From positions 1,054,001-1,118,000 of the forward strand of contig NZ_FTPB01000004.1 in NCBI RefSeq assembly GCF_900155595.1: DNA of 64,000 nt, read 5' to 3'. This DNA comes from Actinomyces mediterranea (GTDB lineage Bacteria; Actinomycetota; Actinomycetes; Actinomycetales; Actinomycetaceae). A model generated the notes under the pieces. That model saw nothing but the letters and a program-made list of their open reading frames with translations. It was not told the DNA's origin and did no database searches. This document shows positions 43,993 to 52,350 of this stretch, piece after piece (positions within the stretch are counted from its first letter, which is position 1; each line of letters starts with the position of its first letter). A program made the position numbers and the translations under genes.

Positions 43993-44052
43993 TTCCCAGC
44001 ATGTTTCCCACTTAACTTCCCACCTACTTCCCAATTGGGATGTGAGGTGGGA
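43993..44052. repeat. Helically phased TTCCCA repeats
   Basis: TTCCCA occurs at 43993, 44005, 44017 and 44028, spaced 12, 12 and 11 bp. It is followed by inverted copies TTGGGA (44035-44040) and GTGGGA (44047-44052). TCCCACCT and AGGTGGGA also form a hairpin. Spacing near one DNA turn suggests a cooperative protein-binding array, reminiscent of MraZ boxes. It lies in the 220-bp gap between the mgtC-like and GH114-like genes. Confidence 0.6.
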
Positions 44053-44192
44053 TGTTGAGTTATCCCCTCAGTGATGAGTCCATCGATCGCATTGTAGTAC
44101 GGATGTGCGACTCACCTTCGTTTCCTGAACACGTTCAGCGGTGAGCCTCGATCGGAGACGGCGCGCTCCGCCATGGCGCTCTGTCGCGGCGG

Positions 44193-45203
44193 GTGCACGC
44201 GAAACGGGGGAGCGCCGTTGTCCGCCGTCGCATGAGGCGAGCCTGTTCGGCTACTGTGACGCTCATGGCGGCAGTGCGCGGGTGTCACGGGTGGGCGATG
44301 ATGCTCCTGATCGGGGCGTTGGCCGCCGGATGCGCCGGTGCGCAGGCGCCGTCACCGTCGGGTATCGACGAGGGCGCCCCCTCCGCCCAGTTTTCATCCG
44401 CGGCGCCGAGACGTTCCGGAGTCGACGGCGGTCTCGGCAGGGTCGGAGTATTCCTGTCGGTATCGGGCGAGGAGGCGTCGCGCGACGTCAGCCGCTATGC
44501 GGGTTATGACACGCTGATCGTTGACCTTCAGGAGTTCAGCCCCGATGATGTGCTCCGCCTGCGCGACACGGGAGTGACGACGGTGTACTCCTATCTCAAT
44601 ATCGGTTCCCTTGAGACCTACCGCCCCTATTACGACCGCTTCTCCCGCCTCGGAGCCGAGTCCTATGAGAACTGGCCGGAGGAATACTGGCTCGATGTCA
44701 CCGATCCGCAGTGGCGCGACTTCATCGTTCACGAACTCGGCGAGGAACTCGGAGCTAGGGGAGCCGACGGCTTCTTCATCGACAATGCCGACGTATTCGG
44801 CCGCAGTCCGACGAAGGAGACCCGCGACGCCCTCGTGGAGATGCTGGGCGGGCTCAAGGCGATGGGCGTGCGCGTCCTCATCAATGGCGGGGATGAATTC
44901 GTCGCCGCCCTCCTCGACGAGGAGGGCGCTCAGGGTGCGCCGATGCTTGAGGGCGTCCTCGACGGAGTCGCTCAGGAAACCGTTTTCACATCGATCGAGG
45001 ACTACGACCGCGATGTATTCGGACGCCAAGACGCGGCTGAAAGCGCGAGGCTCCGCGCGCATGTGGAGCGCGTCGCGGATCGCGGGTTGACAACCCTGCT
45101 CATCGAGTATACGAACGATCCCGGCATTGAAGCCGAGGTCGAAGAGTATTGTGCCGATGTGGGATGCTCTGCGTTCATTGCCCGCTCTGTCGAACTGGGT
45201 TGA
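44193..45203 (+). CDS. GH114-like lipoprotein (endo-alpha-1,4-polygalactosaminidase family)
   Basis: Up to 336 residues from GTG at 44193. ATG at 44265 would give a cleaner signal peptide (WAMMLLIGALAAGC with a lipobox LAAGC), so the exact start is open. After the lipobox and a Ser/Pro linker comes a TIM-barrel-like domain with GH114 features: DTLIVDLQEF, TTVYSYLNIGSLETYR, EYWLDVTDPQWRDF, DGFFIDNADVF. GH114 enzymes cleave galactosamine-containing polysaccharides. A surface-anchored enzyme acting on capsule or biofilm polymer is plausible. It is the next gene downstream of the phased TTCCCA repeats. Confidence 0.82.
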   Translation: MHAKRGSAVVRRRMRRACSATVTLMAAVRGCHGWAMMLLIGALAAGCAGAQAPSPSGIDEGAPSAQFSSAAPRRSGVDGGLGRVGVFLSVSGEEASRDVSRYAGYDTLIVDLQEFSPDDVLRLRDTGVTTVYSYLNIGSLETYRPYYDRFSRLGAESYENWPEEYWLDVTDPQWRDFIVHELGEELGARGADGFFIDNADVFGRSPTKETRDALVEMLGGLKAMGVRVLINGGDEFVAALLDEEGAQGAPMLEGVLDGVAQETVFTSIEDYDRDVFGRQDAAESARLRAHVERVADRGLTTLLIEYTNDPGIEAEVEEYCADVGCSAFIARSVELG

Positions 45204-45248
45204 GGAGATGGGGATTCGTCGAGGATCCGCAGTGGATCATCGACAAAA

Positions 45249-45262
45249 TGCAAACGTTTGCG
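45249..45262. promoter_or_regulatory. LacI-type operator-like palindrome
   Basis: TGCAAACGTTTGCG contains the perfect 12-bp palindrome GCAAACGTTTGC (45250-45261). It agrees with the LacI/GalR consensus TGNAANCGNTTNCA at all but the last position. It lies about 95 bp upstream of the sugar kinase start. The LacI-family gene at 60022-61038 is a candidate repressor. Confidence 0.7.
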
Positions 45263-45356
45263 CTATTGTTGCACTGCACGCGATGAAGCGGATGGCAGGC
45301 GACGGCGCCTGGGGGCGATGACCCGTCCGGATCGCGCGGAGCCGAAGGAGGAGACG

Positions 45357-46310
45357 ATGCCCATTGCAGTCATCGGGTCGAATAACACCGATCTCATCAC
45401 GTATATCACTCGCCTGCCGGTCGAGGGAGAAACGATCGAAGCCCTCGACTTCTCCATTGGATTCGGTGGCAAAGGCTCGAACCAAGCCGTCGCGGCAGCG
45501 CGGCTGGGAAGCCCCGTCCTCATGGTGACGTGCGTCGGAGACGATATTTTCGGGGGCAGGACGATCGAGAACTACCGCGCCAATGGAATCGACGCCTCCC
45601 ACGTCAAGCAGGTACACGGAACGTCCGGAGTCGCCCCGATCTTTGTCGACCCCGAGTCCCGCAACCGCATCATCATCGTCAAGGGCGCGAACAACGGGCT
45701 GCTCCCCTTCGACGTCGAGGCCGCGGCGGATGCCATCGCTCAGTGCTCGCTCATCGTCTGCCAACTAGAGATCCGCATGGAAACAACGAGGGCGGCGATC
45801 GAACTGGGGTACCGCCTGGGGATACCGGTACTCCTCAACCCCGCTCCTGCATCGCCCGACCTCGATCTTGAGCTTGCGGCACAGTGCACCTACATCATGC
45901 CGAATGAAACAGAATTGGCACTCTTAACGGGGATGGATGCGCGCACAGACGACGGGGTGAGGGCAGGCGCCGACATCCTCATAGAAGCGGGATGCCCTCA
46001 TGTCATCGTCACCATGGGGGAGAGGGGAGTGTGGTGGCTCTCCTCGAATGGAGACGACCTGAGAATCGACCGCTTTCCAGTCGATGCGGTGGACACGACG
46101 GGCGCTGGAGACGCATTCATCGGCTGCTTCGCACACTGCCGGTCTCAGGGCGTTGAGATGCCCCAAGCGCTTCGCCTGGCCAATGCGTACGCAGCCCGCT
46201 CGGTCACCGAGCGTGGGACTCAGACCTCCTACCCCGATCGTGAAGCATTCACATCATGGCTGCACGATATGGGTTCCTCATTGTCACAGTTACCGGTAAT
46301 CCACTCTTGA
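45357..46310 (+). CDS. Ribokinase/PfkB-family sugar kinase
   Basis: 317 residues, ATG at 45357 with GGAGGAG upstream; an upstream in-frame extension to 45258 overlaps the operator and lacks family similarity. PfkB signatures: IGSNNTDLITYITRLPVEGE and GGKGSNQAVAAARLG at the N-terminus, LNPAPA, NETELALLTG, and the catalytic DTTGAGDAFIGCF. It should phosphorylate the sugar imported by the ABC transporter encoded next. Ribose is typical, but the accompanying isomerase points to a less common substrate. First gene of the sugar operon. Confidence 0.92.
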   Translation: MPIAVIGSNNTDLITYITRLPVEGETIEALDFSIGFGGKGSNQAVAAARLGSPVLMVTCVGDDIFGGRTIENYRANGIDASHVKQVHGTSGVAPIFVDPESRNRIIIVKGANNGLLPFDVEAAADAIAQCSLIVCQLEIRMETTRAAIELGYRLGIPVLLNPAPASPDLDLELAAQCTYIMPNETELALLTGMDARTDDGVRAGADILIEAGCPHVIVTMGERGVWWLSSNGDDLRIDRFPVDAVDTTGAGDAFIGCFAHCRSQGVEMPQALRLANAYAARSVTERGTQTSYPDREAFTSWLHDMGSSLSQLPVIHS

Positions 46311-46321
46311 TAACGATTGCA
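46308..46321. promoter_or_regulatory. Second LacI-type operator-like site
   Basis: TGATAACGATTGCA differs from TGNAANCGNTTNCA at one position. It starts at the kinase stop codon and lies upstream of the binding-protein gene, inside a 221-bp gap that has no other gene. It may regulate a second promoter or form a repression loop with the site at 45249. Confidence 0.55.
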
Positions 46322-46531
46322 CAACATCTCGACAGAAGTGGTGACAGTAGGTGATGCGCGACATACATTAAGGATGCTCTGCGGCACCATCCACGTCGAT
46401 CTGGTGGTGCCCTCAGGGGAATACGGCGCTCATCAGTGACGATGAGTACTGGTGACCCTCCGATCAACAGTGCGCTCACCGAACGCGCACTGATTGTCAT
46501 CAATGCCGATGAGTTCACACAAGGAGTTGAT

Positions 46532-47575
46532 ATGAAATCCCGATTCTTGACCAGCAGTGCAATCGTTCTCACGATGTCGATGACACTGACGCTCTCAGCC
46601 TGTTCCGGAAACGGCACAGGTACTGCAACCAGCGGCGACGGCGCCGCTGGGAAGAACTACACCATCGCCATCGTCCCGAAGGACTCCACCAACCCGTGGT
46701 TCGTCCGCATGGAAACGGGCGTCAAGCAGTACGCAAAGGACAGCGGGCTCAACGTCTTCCAGAAGGGACCGGCCGAGACCGACGCGACCATGCAGGCGCA
46801 GGTCATCCAGGACCTCATCGCACAGGGCGTCGACGCTATCGGCGTCGTCCCCGTCGACCCGGGCGCGATCGAGCCCGTCCTCAAGGAGGCGATGGATGCG
46901 GGCATCGTCGTCGTCACCCATGAGGGAGCATCCCAGCAGAACACCCAATACGACATCGAAGCCTTCAACAACGCCGACTACGGCGCATTCATCATGGACA
47001 ATCTCGCGGCGGCAATGGGCGAGGAGGGCACTTACACGACGATGGTCGGCCACGTCACGAACGCCTCCCACAACGAATGGGCCGATGGCGCCGTCGCCCA
47101 CCAGAAGGAGAAGTACCCGAAGATGACCCTGCTCGAGGCCGAACCCCGAGTCGAGTCCCAAGACAATGGAGAAACCGCCTACCAGGTGGCCAAGGAAGTG
47201 CTCAAGAAGTACCCCGAAGTCACAGGAATACTCGGCACTTCCTCCTTCGACGCACCCGGCGTCGCCCGAGCGATCGACGAACTCGGACTCAAGGGCAAGG
47301 TCTTCACCGCCGGAACGGGAATGCCCGAGGCGAATAAGACGATTCTGCAGAACGACCTCGTCGCGGCCTTGACCCTGTGGGACCCCGCCGATGCGGGCTA
47401 CGCCATGGCCGCCCTCGCCACGAAGATCCTCGATGGGGACACGATCGAGGACGGTGTTGACCTCGGCGTCAAGGGCTACGAGGAGATGCACTTCTCCCAG
47501 GGCTCCACGAAGGTCCTCGAGGGCAACGGCTGGATCCAGATCACCAAGGACAACGTCGACAGCTTCGGATTCTGA
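46532..47575 (+). CDS. Sugar ABC transporter substrate-binding lipoprotein (RhaS/LsrB-like)
   Basis: 347 residues, ATG at 46532 with AAGGAG upstream. The signal peptide ends in the lipobox TLSACSG. Periplasmic-binding-protein type 1 fold: YTIAIVPKDSTNPWFVRM, VIQDLIAQGVDAIGVVPVDP, and VAALTLWDPADAGYAM near the C-terminus. The WDPADAGYA pattern is typical of the rhamnose/AI-2 (RhaS/LsrB) subgroup more than of ribose RbsB. It delivers the sugar to the two permeases. A strong hairpin follows the gene. Confidence 0.92.
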   Translation: MKSRFLTSSAIVLTMSMTLTLSACSGNGTGTATSGDGAAGKNYTIAIVPKDSTNPWFVRMETGVKQYAKDSGLNVFQKGPAETDATMQAQVIQDLIAQGVDAIGVVPVDPGAIEPVLKEAMDAGIVVVTHEGASQQNTQYDIEAFNNADYGAFIMDNLAAAMGEEGTYTTMVGHVTNASHNEWADGAVAHQKEKYPKMTLLEAEPRVESQDNGETAYQVAKEVLKKYPEVTGILGTSSFDAPGVARAIDELGLKGKVFTAGTGMPEANKTILQNDLVAALTLWDPADAGYAMAALATKILDGDTIEDGVDLGVKGYEEMHFSQGSTKVLEGNGWIQITKDNVDSFGF

Positions 47576-47585
47576 CACCGCGTCC

Positions 47586-47613
47586 GGGTGCCGGGGAGAG
47601 GGCCCCGGCACCC
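47586..47613 (+). terminator. Intercistronic hairpin after the binding-protein gene
   Basis: GGGTGCCGGGG (47586-47596) pairs perfectly with CCCCGGCACCC (47603-47613) around a 6-base loop, 10 bp after the stop. Such hairpins commonly stabilise the upstream binding-protein mRNA and reduce readthrough into the transporter genes. Confidence 0.7.
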
Positions 47614-47678
47614 CGGGTGCGCGTCAGGACAATCGTCCCCGCTACGACGAGGGCGCTCACGGGCTGGAAGGATGATCA

Positions 47679-49187
47679 ATGCAAGCCCCATTCATTTCAG
47701 TAAAGAACATCTCCAAGTCATTCGCCGGTGTCCACGCACTCACCAACATCGACTTGGACATCGGCCCCGGCGAAATCCACTGCCTCGCCGGTGAGAACGG
47801 CAGCGGAAAGTCGACTCTCATCAAAGTCATCTCCGGTGTCCACGCCCCCGACTCCGGAACGATCGAAATCGGCGGCACGAGCTGGACGAAGATGACGCCG
47901 CTCGAAGCGATCGATGCGGGAGTCCAAGTCATCTACCAGGACTTCTCAGTCTTCCCGAACCTCAGTGTCATGGAGAACCTGGCTCTGACGACGGAAGTCG
48001 CAGCCGGGCGCAGACTCGTCGACTGGAAGCGATTCCGGAGCATCGCGACCCAAGCGGTTGACAAGATCGGTTTTCGCGTCGACCTCGATGCGAAGGTCGG
48101 CGACCTGTCAGTCGCGGACAAGCAGCTTGTGGCAATCTGCCGGGCGCTCATGTCCGACGCGAAACTCATCATCATGGACGAGCCCACCACGGCGCTCACC
48201 AAGCGCGAGGTCGACGCCCTCTTCTCGATTATCCTCGACCTCAAGGCCCGAGGCATCGCCATCCTCTTCGTCAGCCACAAACTCGAAGAGGTCTTCGAGA
48301 TCTCCGAACGCTTCACGATCCTGCGCAGCGGGAAGAAAGTCATCACCTGCAACGCGAAAGATCTCGACCGCCACAAGTTTGCGAAATACATGACCGGCAG
48401 AGACTTCGACGAAACACGATTCGAGGCTGAAGAAGTCGGGGATGAGCCGGTCCTCGACGTGTCGGGCTTGAGCGCCGACGGAGCGTTCGCCGACGTGAGC
48501 TTCTCACTCAAGGGCGGTGAGATCCTCGGGATCACGGGACTGCTGGGCTCAGGGCGCACAGAGCTCGCCCTCTCGCTCTTCGGACTCGCCCCCATCGACA
48601 GCGGTACCATCCGCGTCAAGGGCAAGGAGGTCCGCCTCTCGAACGTTCACGACGCCATCGACGCCGGAATCGCATACGTTCCCGAAGACCGACTCACCGA
48701 GGGGCTATTCCTGTCGCGCTCCATCGGTGAGAACATCATCATCTCCGAAATGTCCGACTTCGCAGGGACACTGGGAAGACTCGACAAGAAGCGCATCGAC
48801 GCCGAACAGAAGCGGTGGGTCCGCGACCTCGAAGTCGCAACACCGGACCCGGACAACGCCGTGAGCACGCTGTCGGGCGGCAATCAGCAAAAAGTCGTCC
48901 TCGCCAAGTGGCTGGCGACGAAGCCCGATGTCCTCATCCTCAACGGTCCCACCGTCGGCGTCGACATCGGATCGAAATACACCATCCACTCGATCCTCCA
49001 GCGCCTCGCACGAGACGGCATGGCGATCGTCATCATCTCCGATGACATCGCCGAAGTCCTCACGAACTGCTCATCAGTCCACATCATGCGTGGAGGGCGC
49101 CTGAGCGAGTCCATCGATCCCGCCACCACCAGTGAAAAGGAACTGGGCGAGCTCATGGCCACAGACACCGCTGCGGAAGGAGCATGA
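47679..49187 (+). CDS. Sugar ABC transporter ATP-binding protein (RbsA/MglA type)
   Basis: 502 residues, ATG at 47679 with GGAAGGA upstream. Two fused ABC domains. Domain 1: Walker A GENGSGKSTL, signature-like LSVADKQLVAICRAL, Walker B LIIMDEPTTAL. Domain 2: degenerate Walker A GLLGSGRTEL, signature LSGGNQQKVVLAKWL, and Walker B LILNGPTVGVD, where the usual Asp-Glu pair is Asn-Gly. So only site 1 looks fully catalytic, a common asymmetry in this subfamily. Powers import through the two permeases encoded downstream. Confidence 0.94.
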   Translation: MQAPFISVKNISKSFAGVHALTNIDLDIGPGEIHCLAGENGSGKSTLIKVISGVHAPDSGTIEIGGTSWTKMTPLEAIDAGVQVIYQDFSVFPNLSVMENLALTTEVAAGRRLVDWKRFRSIATQAVDKIGFRVDLDAKVGDLSVADKQLVAICRALMSDAKLIIMDEPTTALTKREVDALFSIILDLKARGIAILFVSHKLEEVFEISERFTILRSGKKVITCNAKDLDRHKFAKYMTGRDFDETRFEAEEVGDEPVLDVSGLSADGAFADVSFSLKGGEILGITGLLGSGRTELALSLFGLAPIDSGTIRVKGKEVRLSNVHDAIDAGIAYVPEDRLTEGLFLSRSIGENIIISEMSDFAGTLGRLDKKRIDAEQKRWVRDLEVATPDPDNAVSTLSGGNQQKVVLAKWLATKPDVLILNGPTVGVDIGSKYTIHSILQRLARDGMAIVIISDDIAEVLTNCSSVHIMRGGRLSESIDPATTSEKELGELMATDTAAEGA

Positions 49188-49188
49188 C

Positions 49189-50199
49189 ATGCAGACCGTG
49201 ACACACAAGATCCTTCGGGCGAACGAGTTCTGGGTCTTCCTCGTCATCATTGCCCTCGCCCTCGTCATCCAGATGAGAAGCGGGCAGTTCTTCACAGCGA
49301 ATAACCTCGTCGACCTCGCCAATGCGATGGTCGTGCCCGGATTGTTCGCCGTGGCCGCGCACCTCGTCCTCGTCTCGGGCGGAATCGACGTCTCCTTCCC
49401 CGCCCTCGCCTCACTCGCCGTCTACGCGACCACCCGCATCCTCGTCGATCAGGGATTCGACGGGCCGGTGATTGTCCCCTTCCTCATCGCCATGGTGTTC
49501 GGTGCACTGCTGGGAGCGTTCAACGGGCTTTTCACCTCACGACTCACGGTCCCCACCCTCATCATCACCCTCGGCACGGCGAATGTGTTCAACGGGTTCA
49601 TGCAGGGGGCCTTGAAGTCGGTGCAGATCCCGAATATTCCGGACTCGATGGAGGCATTCGGCTCCGCCTCGCTGTTCGTTGTCACGAATGAGGGCTCCGG
49701 ACTCCAATCGGCGATGCCCGTCAGCTTCCTCATCTTCGTCGCGGTCCTCGCCATCGCCTATTTCATCACCCGCTACACCATGTTCGGACGCGGTATCTTC
49801 GCCATCGGAGGCGATGAATCCGCAGCAGAGCGCGCCGGGTTCAAAGTTCGGCGCACCAAGTTCTGGCTCTATGTCATCGTCGGGATCATTGCAGCGCTCG
49901 CGGGAATGGTCCGCACGACTTCGATGGGCCAGATGCACCCGACGAACCTGCTCGGCATGGAGATGATGGTGATCGCCGCAGTCGTCCTCGGGGGGACCGC
50001 GATTACAGGCGGCACGGGGACGCTGACCGGAGTGGTTCTGGGGACCCTGCTCATCGTGATCGTCCAGAACTCCATGATCCTCACCGGAATCCCCACATTC
50101 TGGCAGGGGTTCGCACTCGGCCTGCTCATCATCGTGGGAACCGGCATCTCCGCAGTCCAAGTCGCCAGATCCCGGCGGCACCGAACAACGCCAGCGTGA
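49189..50199 (+). CDS. Sugar ABC transporter permease (RbsC family), first subunit
   Basis: 336 residues, ATG at 49189 with GGAAGGAG upstream; an in-frame extension into the ATPase gene is rejected. Eight to ten membrane segments are visible. The family-typical loops VSGGIDVSFPALASLAVYAT, RLTVPTLIITLGTANVFNG and GGDESAAERAGFKVRR are present, the last close to the ABC-contacting EAA-like loop. It pairs with the second permease as a heterodimer, as in LsrC/LsrD or RhaP/RhaQ systems. Confidence 0.93.
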   Translation: MQTVTHKILRANEFWVFLVIIALALVIQMRSGQFFTANNLVDLANAMVVPGLFAVAAHLVLVSGGIDVSFPALASLAVYATTRILVDQGFDGPVIVPFLIAMVFGALLGAFNGLFTSRLTVPTLIITLGTANVFNGFMQGALKSVQIPNIPDSMEAFGSASLFVVTNEGSGLQSAMPVSFLIFVAVLAIAYFITRYTMFGRGIFAIGGDESAAERAGFKVRRTKFWLYVIVGIIAALAGMVRTTSMGQMHPTNLLGMEMMVIAAVVLGGTAITGGTGTLTGVVLGTLLIVIVQNSMILTGIPTFWQGFALGLLIIVGTGISAVQVARSRRHRTTPA

Positions 50200-50211
50200 G
50201 GAGACACGACA

Positions 50212-51264
50212 ATGACTTCTGCATCCGCACCCAAGCGCCCACGGATCCCGCTCCCCGGCTTCGCCAGGACCGACCCCTATATCGGCAGGCTCGTCCTCGT
50301 GATGCTCCTCCTGCTCGTATTCTTCGCCCTCATCAGGCCTGGGCCCTTCTTCGCCCTGCGCACCTGGCAGTCCATGGCGGTCCAATTCCCCGAATTCGGG
50401 CTCATGTCGCTGGGCGTCATGGTCACCATGTTCACCGCGGGCATCGACTTGTCCGTCGTCGCCATCGCGAATGTCACCTCGATCTGCGCCGCCCTCGCGC
50501 TGCGCATCGTGCTCACAGGGGACTCCACATCGGCGAGCATGGGAATCGCCGCAGGATTGTCCCTCGGGATCGCCCTCGTCGTGGGGACGATCTGCGGAGG
50601 CGTGAATGGGCTGCTCATCGCGAAATTGAAGATCCCGCCGATCCTGGCGACTCTGGGAACACTCGAACTCTTCGGCGGCGTTGCGATCATCCTCACCGGC
50701 GGCAAACCCGTTTCCGGAGTCCCCGACGCCTATGGGACGGTATTCGCGGCGAAGCTGATGGGCATCATTCCCATGCCATTCGTCATCTTCATCATCTGCG
50801 CGATCGTTGTCGGGGTGATCCTGTCGATGACGGGATTCGGCACCAAGATCCTCCTGCTCGGGACGAATGAAACGGCGGCACGATTCTCGGGCATGCGCAT
50901 CACGAGTCTGCTCATGCGCACCTACATCCTCTCGGGGATCATGGCCGCCATCGCCGGCCTCGTCATGCTCGCCAACTACAACTCCGCCAAAGCGGATTAC
51001 GGCGCCTCCTACACGCTCCTCACCGTGCTCATCGTCGTCCTCGGCGGAGTCAACCCCAATGGGGGACGAGGGCGGCTGGCGGGAGTCATCCTTGCGATCG
51101 TGATGCTTCAGATCCTGTCCTCCGGGCTCAACATGTTCCCCGATATCTCGAATTTCTACCGGCCGCTGATCTGGGGGACAGTCCTCCTCTTCGTCATCAG
51201 CGTGAATGAACTCAATGGCAAGAATCCGTTCGCGCGGCTCCTTGCAGGAAGGAAGATGAAGTGA
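50212..51264 (+). CDS. Sugar ABC transporter permease (RbsC family), second subunit
   Basis: 350 residues, ATG at 50212, 12 bp after the first permease. Multiple membrane segments with FTAGIDLSVVAIANVTSICA, KIPPILATLGTLELFGG and LGTNETAARFSGMRIT. It is clearly related to the first permease but only in family pattern, so they form a heteromeric channel. The stop overlaps the isomerase start (GTGA). Confidence 0.93.
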   Translation: MTSASAPKRPRIPLPGFARTDPYIGRLVLVMLLLLVFFALIRPGPFFALRTWQSMAVQFPEFGLMSLGVMVTMFTAGIDLSVVAIANVTSICAALALRIVLTGDSTSASMGIAAGLSLGIALVVGTICGGVNGLLIAKLKIPPILATLGTLELFGGVAIILTGGKPVSGVPDAYGTVFAAKLMGIIPMPFVIFIICAIVVGVILSMTGFGTKILLLGTNETAARFSGMRITSLLMRTYILSGIMAAIAGLVMLANYNSAKADYGASYTLLTVLIVVLGGVNPNGGRGRLAGVILAIVMLQILSSGLNMFPDISNFYRPLIWGTVLLFVISVNELNGKNPFARLLAGRKMK

Positions 51265-51824
51265 AGACCATCAGGAGCAGGCACGTCGTCGTCGGCGCAG
51301 ACTTCGCCGGGTTCCCCCTGAAGGAAACCGTGAAAGCCCACCTGGAGGAACGCGGGTGGACGGTCACCGATATCACCCCGGTTCTCGAGGAGACGCCGAT
51401 GTACCATCGCGTCGGCTTCGCTCTCGGCGCGAAGATCGCCGAAGGCGAGTTCGAGCGGGCCTTGGCGTTTTGCGGGACCGGCATGGGAATCCATATCGCC
51501 GCATCGAAAGTGCCCCACGTTCACGCCGCTGTCTGCGAGTCCGTTCCGTCTGCGAGGCGAGCCTCTGCGGCGAATGCCGCGAATCTGTTGGCGATGGGCG
51601 CCTTCTACGTCGCGCCCCGCACGGCGATGGCGATGGCCGACGCCTTCCTCGAATCGGAGCTCGGCAGCGGATACGAGAATTGGGACGGCTTCTACGCCTA
51701 CCACCGCATCGGTTACGACGAGTGCGAGAACTTCGATTACGCCGCGTATAAGGCGAATGGGTTCGAAGTGCCGAACCCGCAGAGTGCCGACCTCGCCCCT
51801 CAACCCCGAGGATTAGCGTACTGA
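51261..51824 (+). CDS. RpiB/LacA/LacB-family sugar-phosphate isomerase
   Basis: 187 residues from GTG at 51261. Isomerase fold with VVGADFAGFPLKETVKAHLE (canonical RpiB has GADHAGF; here His is Phe), FCGTGMGIHIAASKVPHVHA and the conserved SARRASAANAANLLAMGA. The Cys in FCGTGMG corresponds to the proposed catalytic base of RpiB. About 35 residues longer than E. coli RpiB, with an extra acidic/aromatic C-terminus. With the PfkB kinase and RhaS-like transporter it suggests catabolism of an unusual pentose or tetrose (relatives include the tetrose-phosphate isomerases EryI/DerI). Last gene of the operon. Confidence 0.87.
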   Translation: MKTIRSRHVVVGADFAGFPLKETVKAHLEERGWTVTDITPVLEETPMYHRVGFALGAKIAEGEFERALAFCGTGMGIHIAASKVPHVHAAVCESVPSARRASAANAANLLAMGAFYVAPRTAMAMADAFLESELGSGYENWDGFYAYHRIGYDECENFDYAAYKANGFEVPNPQSADLAPQPRGLAY

Positions 51825-51840
51825 GTCTTTCGACCAGCGA

Positions 51841-51882
51841 GGGTGGCGCGTCGGCTGTGTTGACAGTGTCGGCGCGCCATCC
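51841..51882. terminator. Possible bidirectional terminator between convergent units
   Basis: GGGTGGCGCG (51841-51850) pairs with CGCGCCATCC (51873-51882) with one mismatch and a 22-base loop. It lies between the rightward sugar operon and the leftward toxin/immunity genes. The loop is long, so the assignment is tentative. Confidence 0.4.
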
Positions 51883-51933
51883 GTAGCGTGAGCACACCGT
51901 CCCGTCAGGAATACGCGGCATTCGGCGTCTTGA

Positions 51934-52350
51934 TTATTCGACGAGGCGGATCGTCCATCGCGACCACGGTCGTTCCGCACGTTCAGCAAAACGGCGTACG
52001 AAACGCAGGTGAGCCCTGAATACTTCAGTCAGTTCACGATAGTACGACCCATCTTCCGTCACCTCGTAATAGTCTTCAAGAGCGATATGAAACCAACCAA
52101 AATAACCACTGAATTCATCGGCGAAGGCTCTGAGTTCTTTTGTAGTAAAATCCGAGCGAAGCTCCTGAACTGACTGCTCGATATGCCGCGCCTGAATGAG
52201 TCGATCTCCTAATCTGATGCGCTCCGCAATGTAGGCCGTTGACCGCGATAACTTCGACACCGAATACGTCCGCCTCGACACCTGAGCAATCCCCTTCTCG
52301 TCAATGACACTTCTACGTTTTTCTTGAGAAGCGTTGACGGTATTCATGTT
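51934..52350 (-). CDS. Small protein at the end of the Rhs locus, immunity candidate
   Basis: 138 residues from ATG at 52350 (MNTVNASQEK); the frame stays open upstream to 52437. It overlaps the end of the previous gene by about 38 bp, suggesting coupling. Charged, helical-looking protein (AYIAERIRLGDRLIQARHIE, then QSVQELRSDFTTKELRAFAD) with an aromatic-rich stretch (EFSGYFGWFHIALEDYYEV). No recognised domain and no signal peptide. The AT-rich base composition differs from its neighbours, as is common for exchanged immunity genes. Confidence 0.6.
   Translation of the reverse strand, partial: NMNTVNASQEKRRSVIDEKGIAQVSRRTYSVSKLSRSTAYIAERIRLGDRLIQARHIEQSVQELRSDFTTKELRAFADEFSGYFGWFHIALEDYYEVTEDGSYYRELTEVFRAHLRFVRRFAERAERPWSRWTIRLVE

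Noticed and set aside
43993-44052. TTCCCA repeats as a CRISPR array
   Set aside because: Repeat units are six bases with 5-6 bp between them; no spacer-length intervals and no cas genes.
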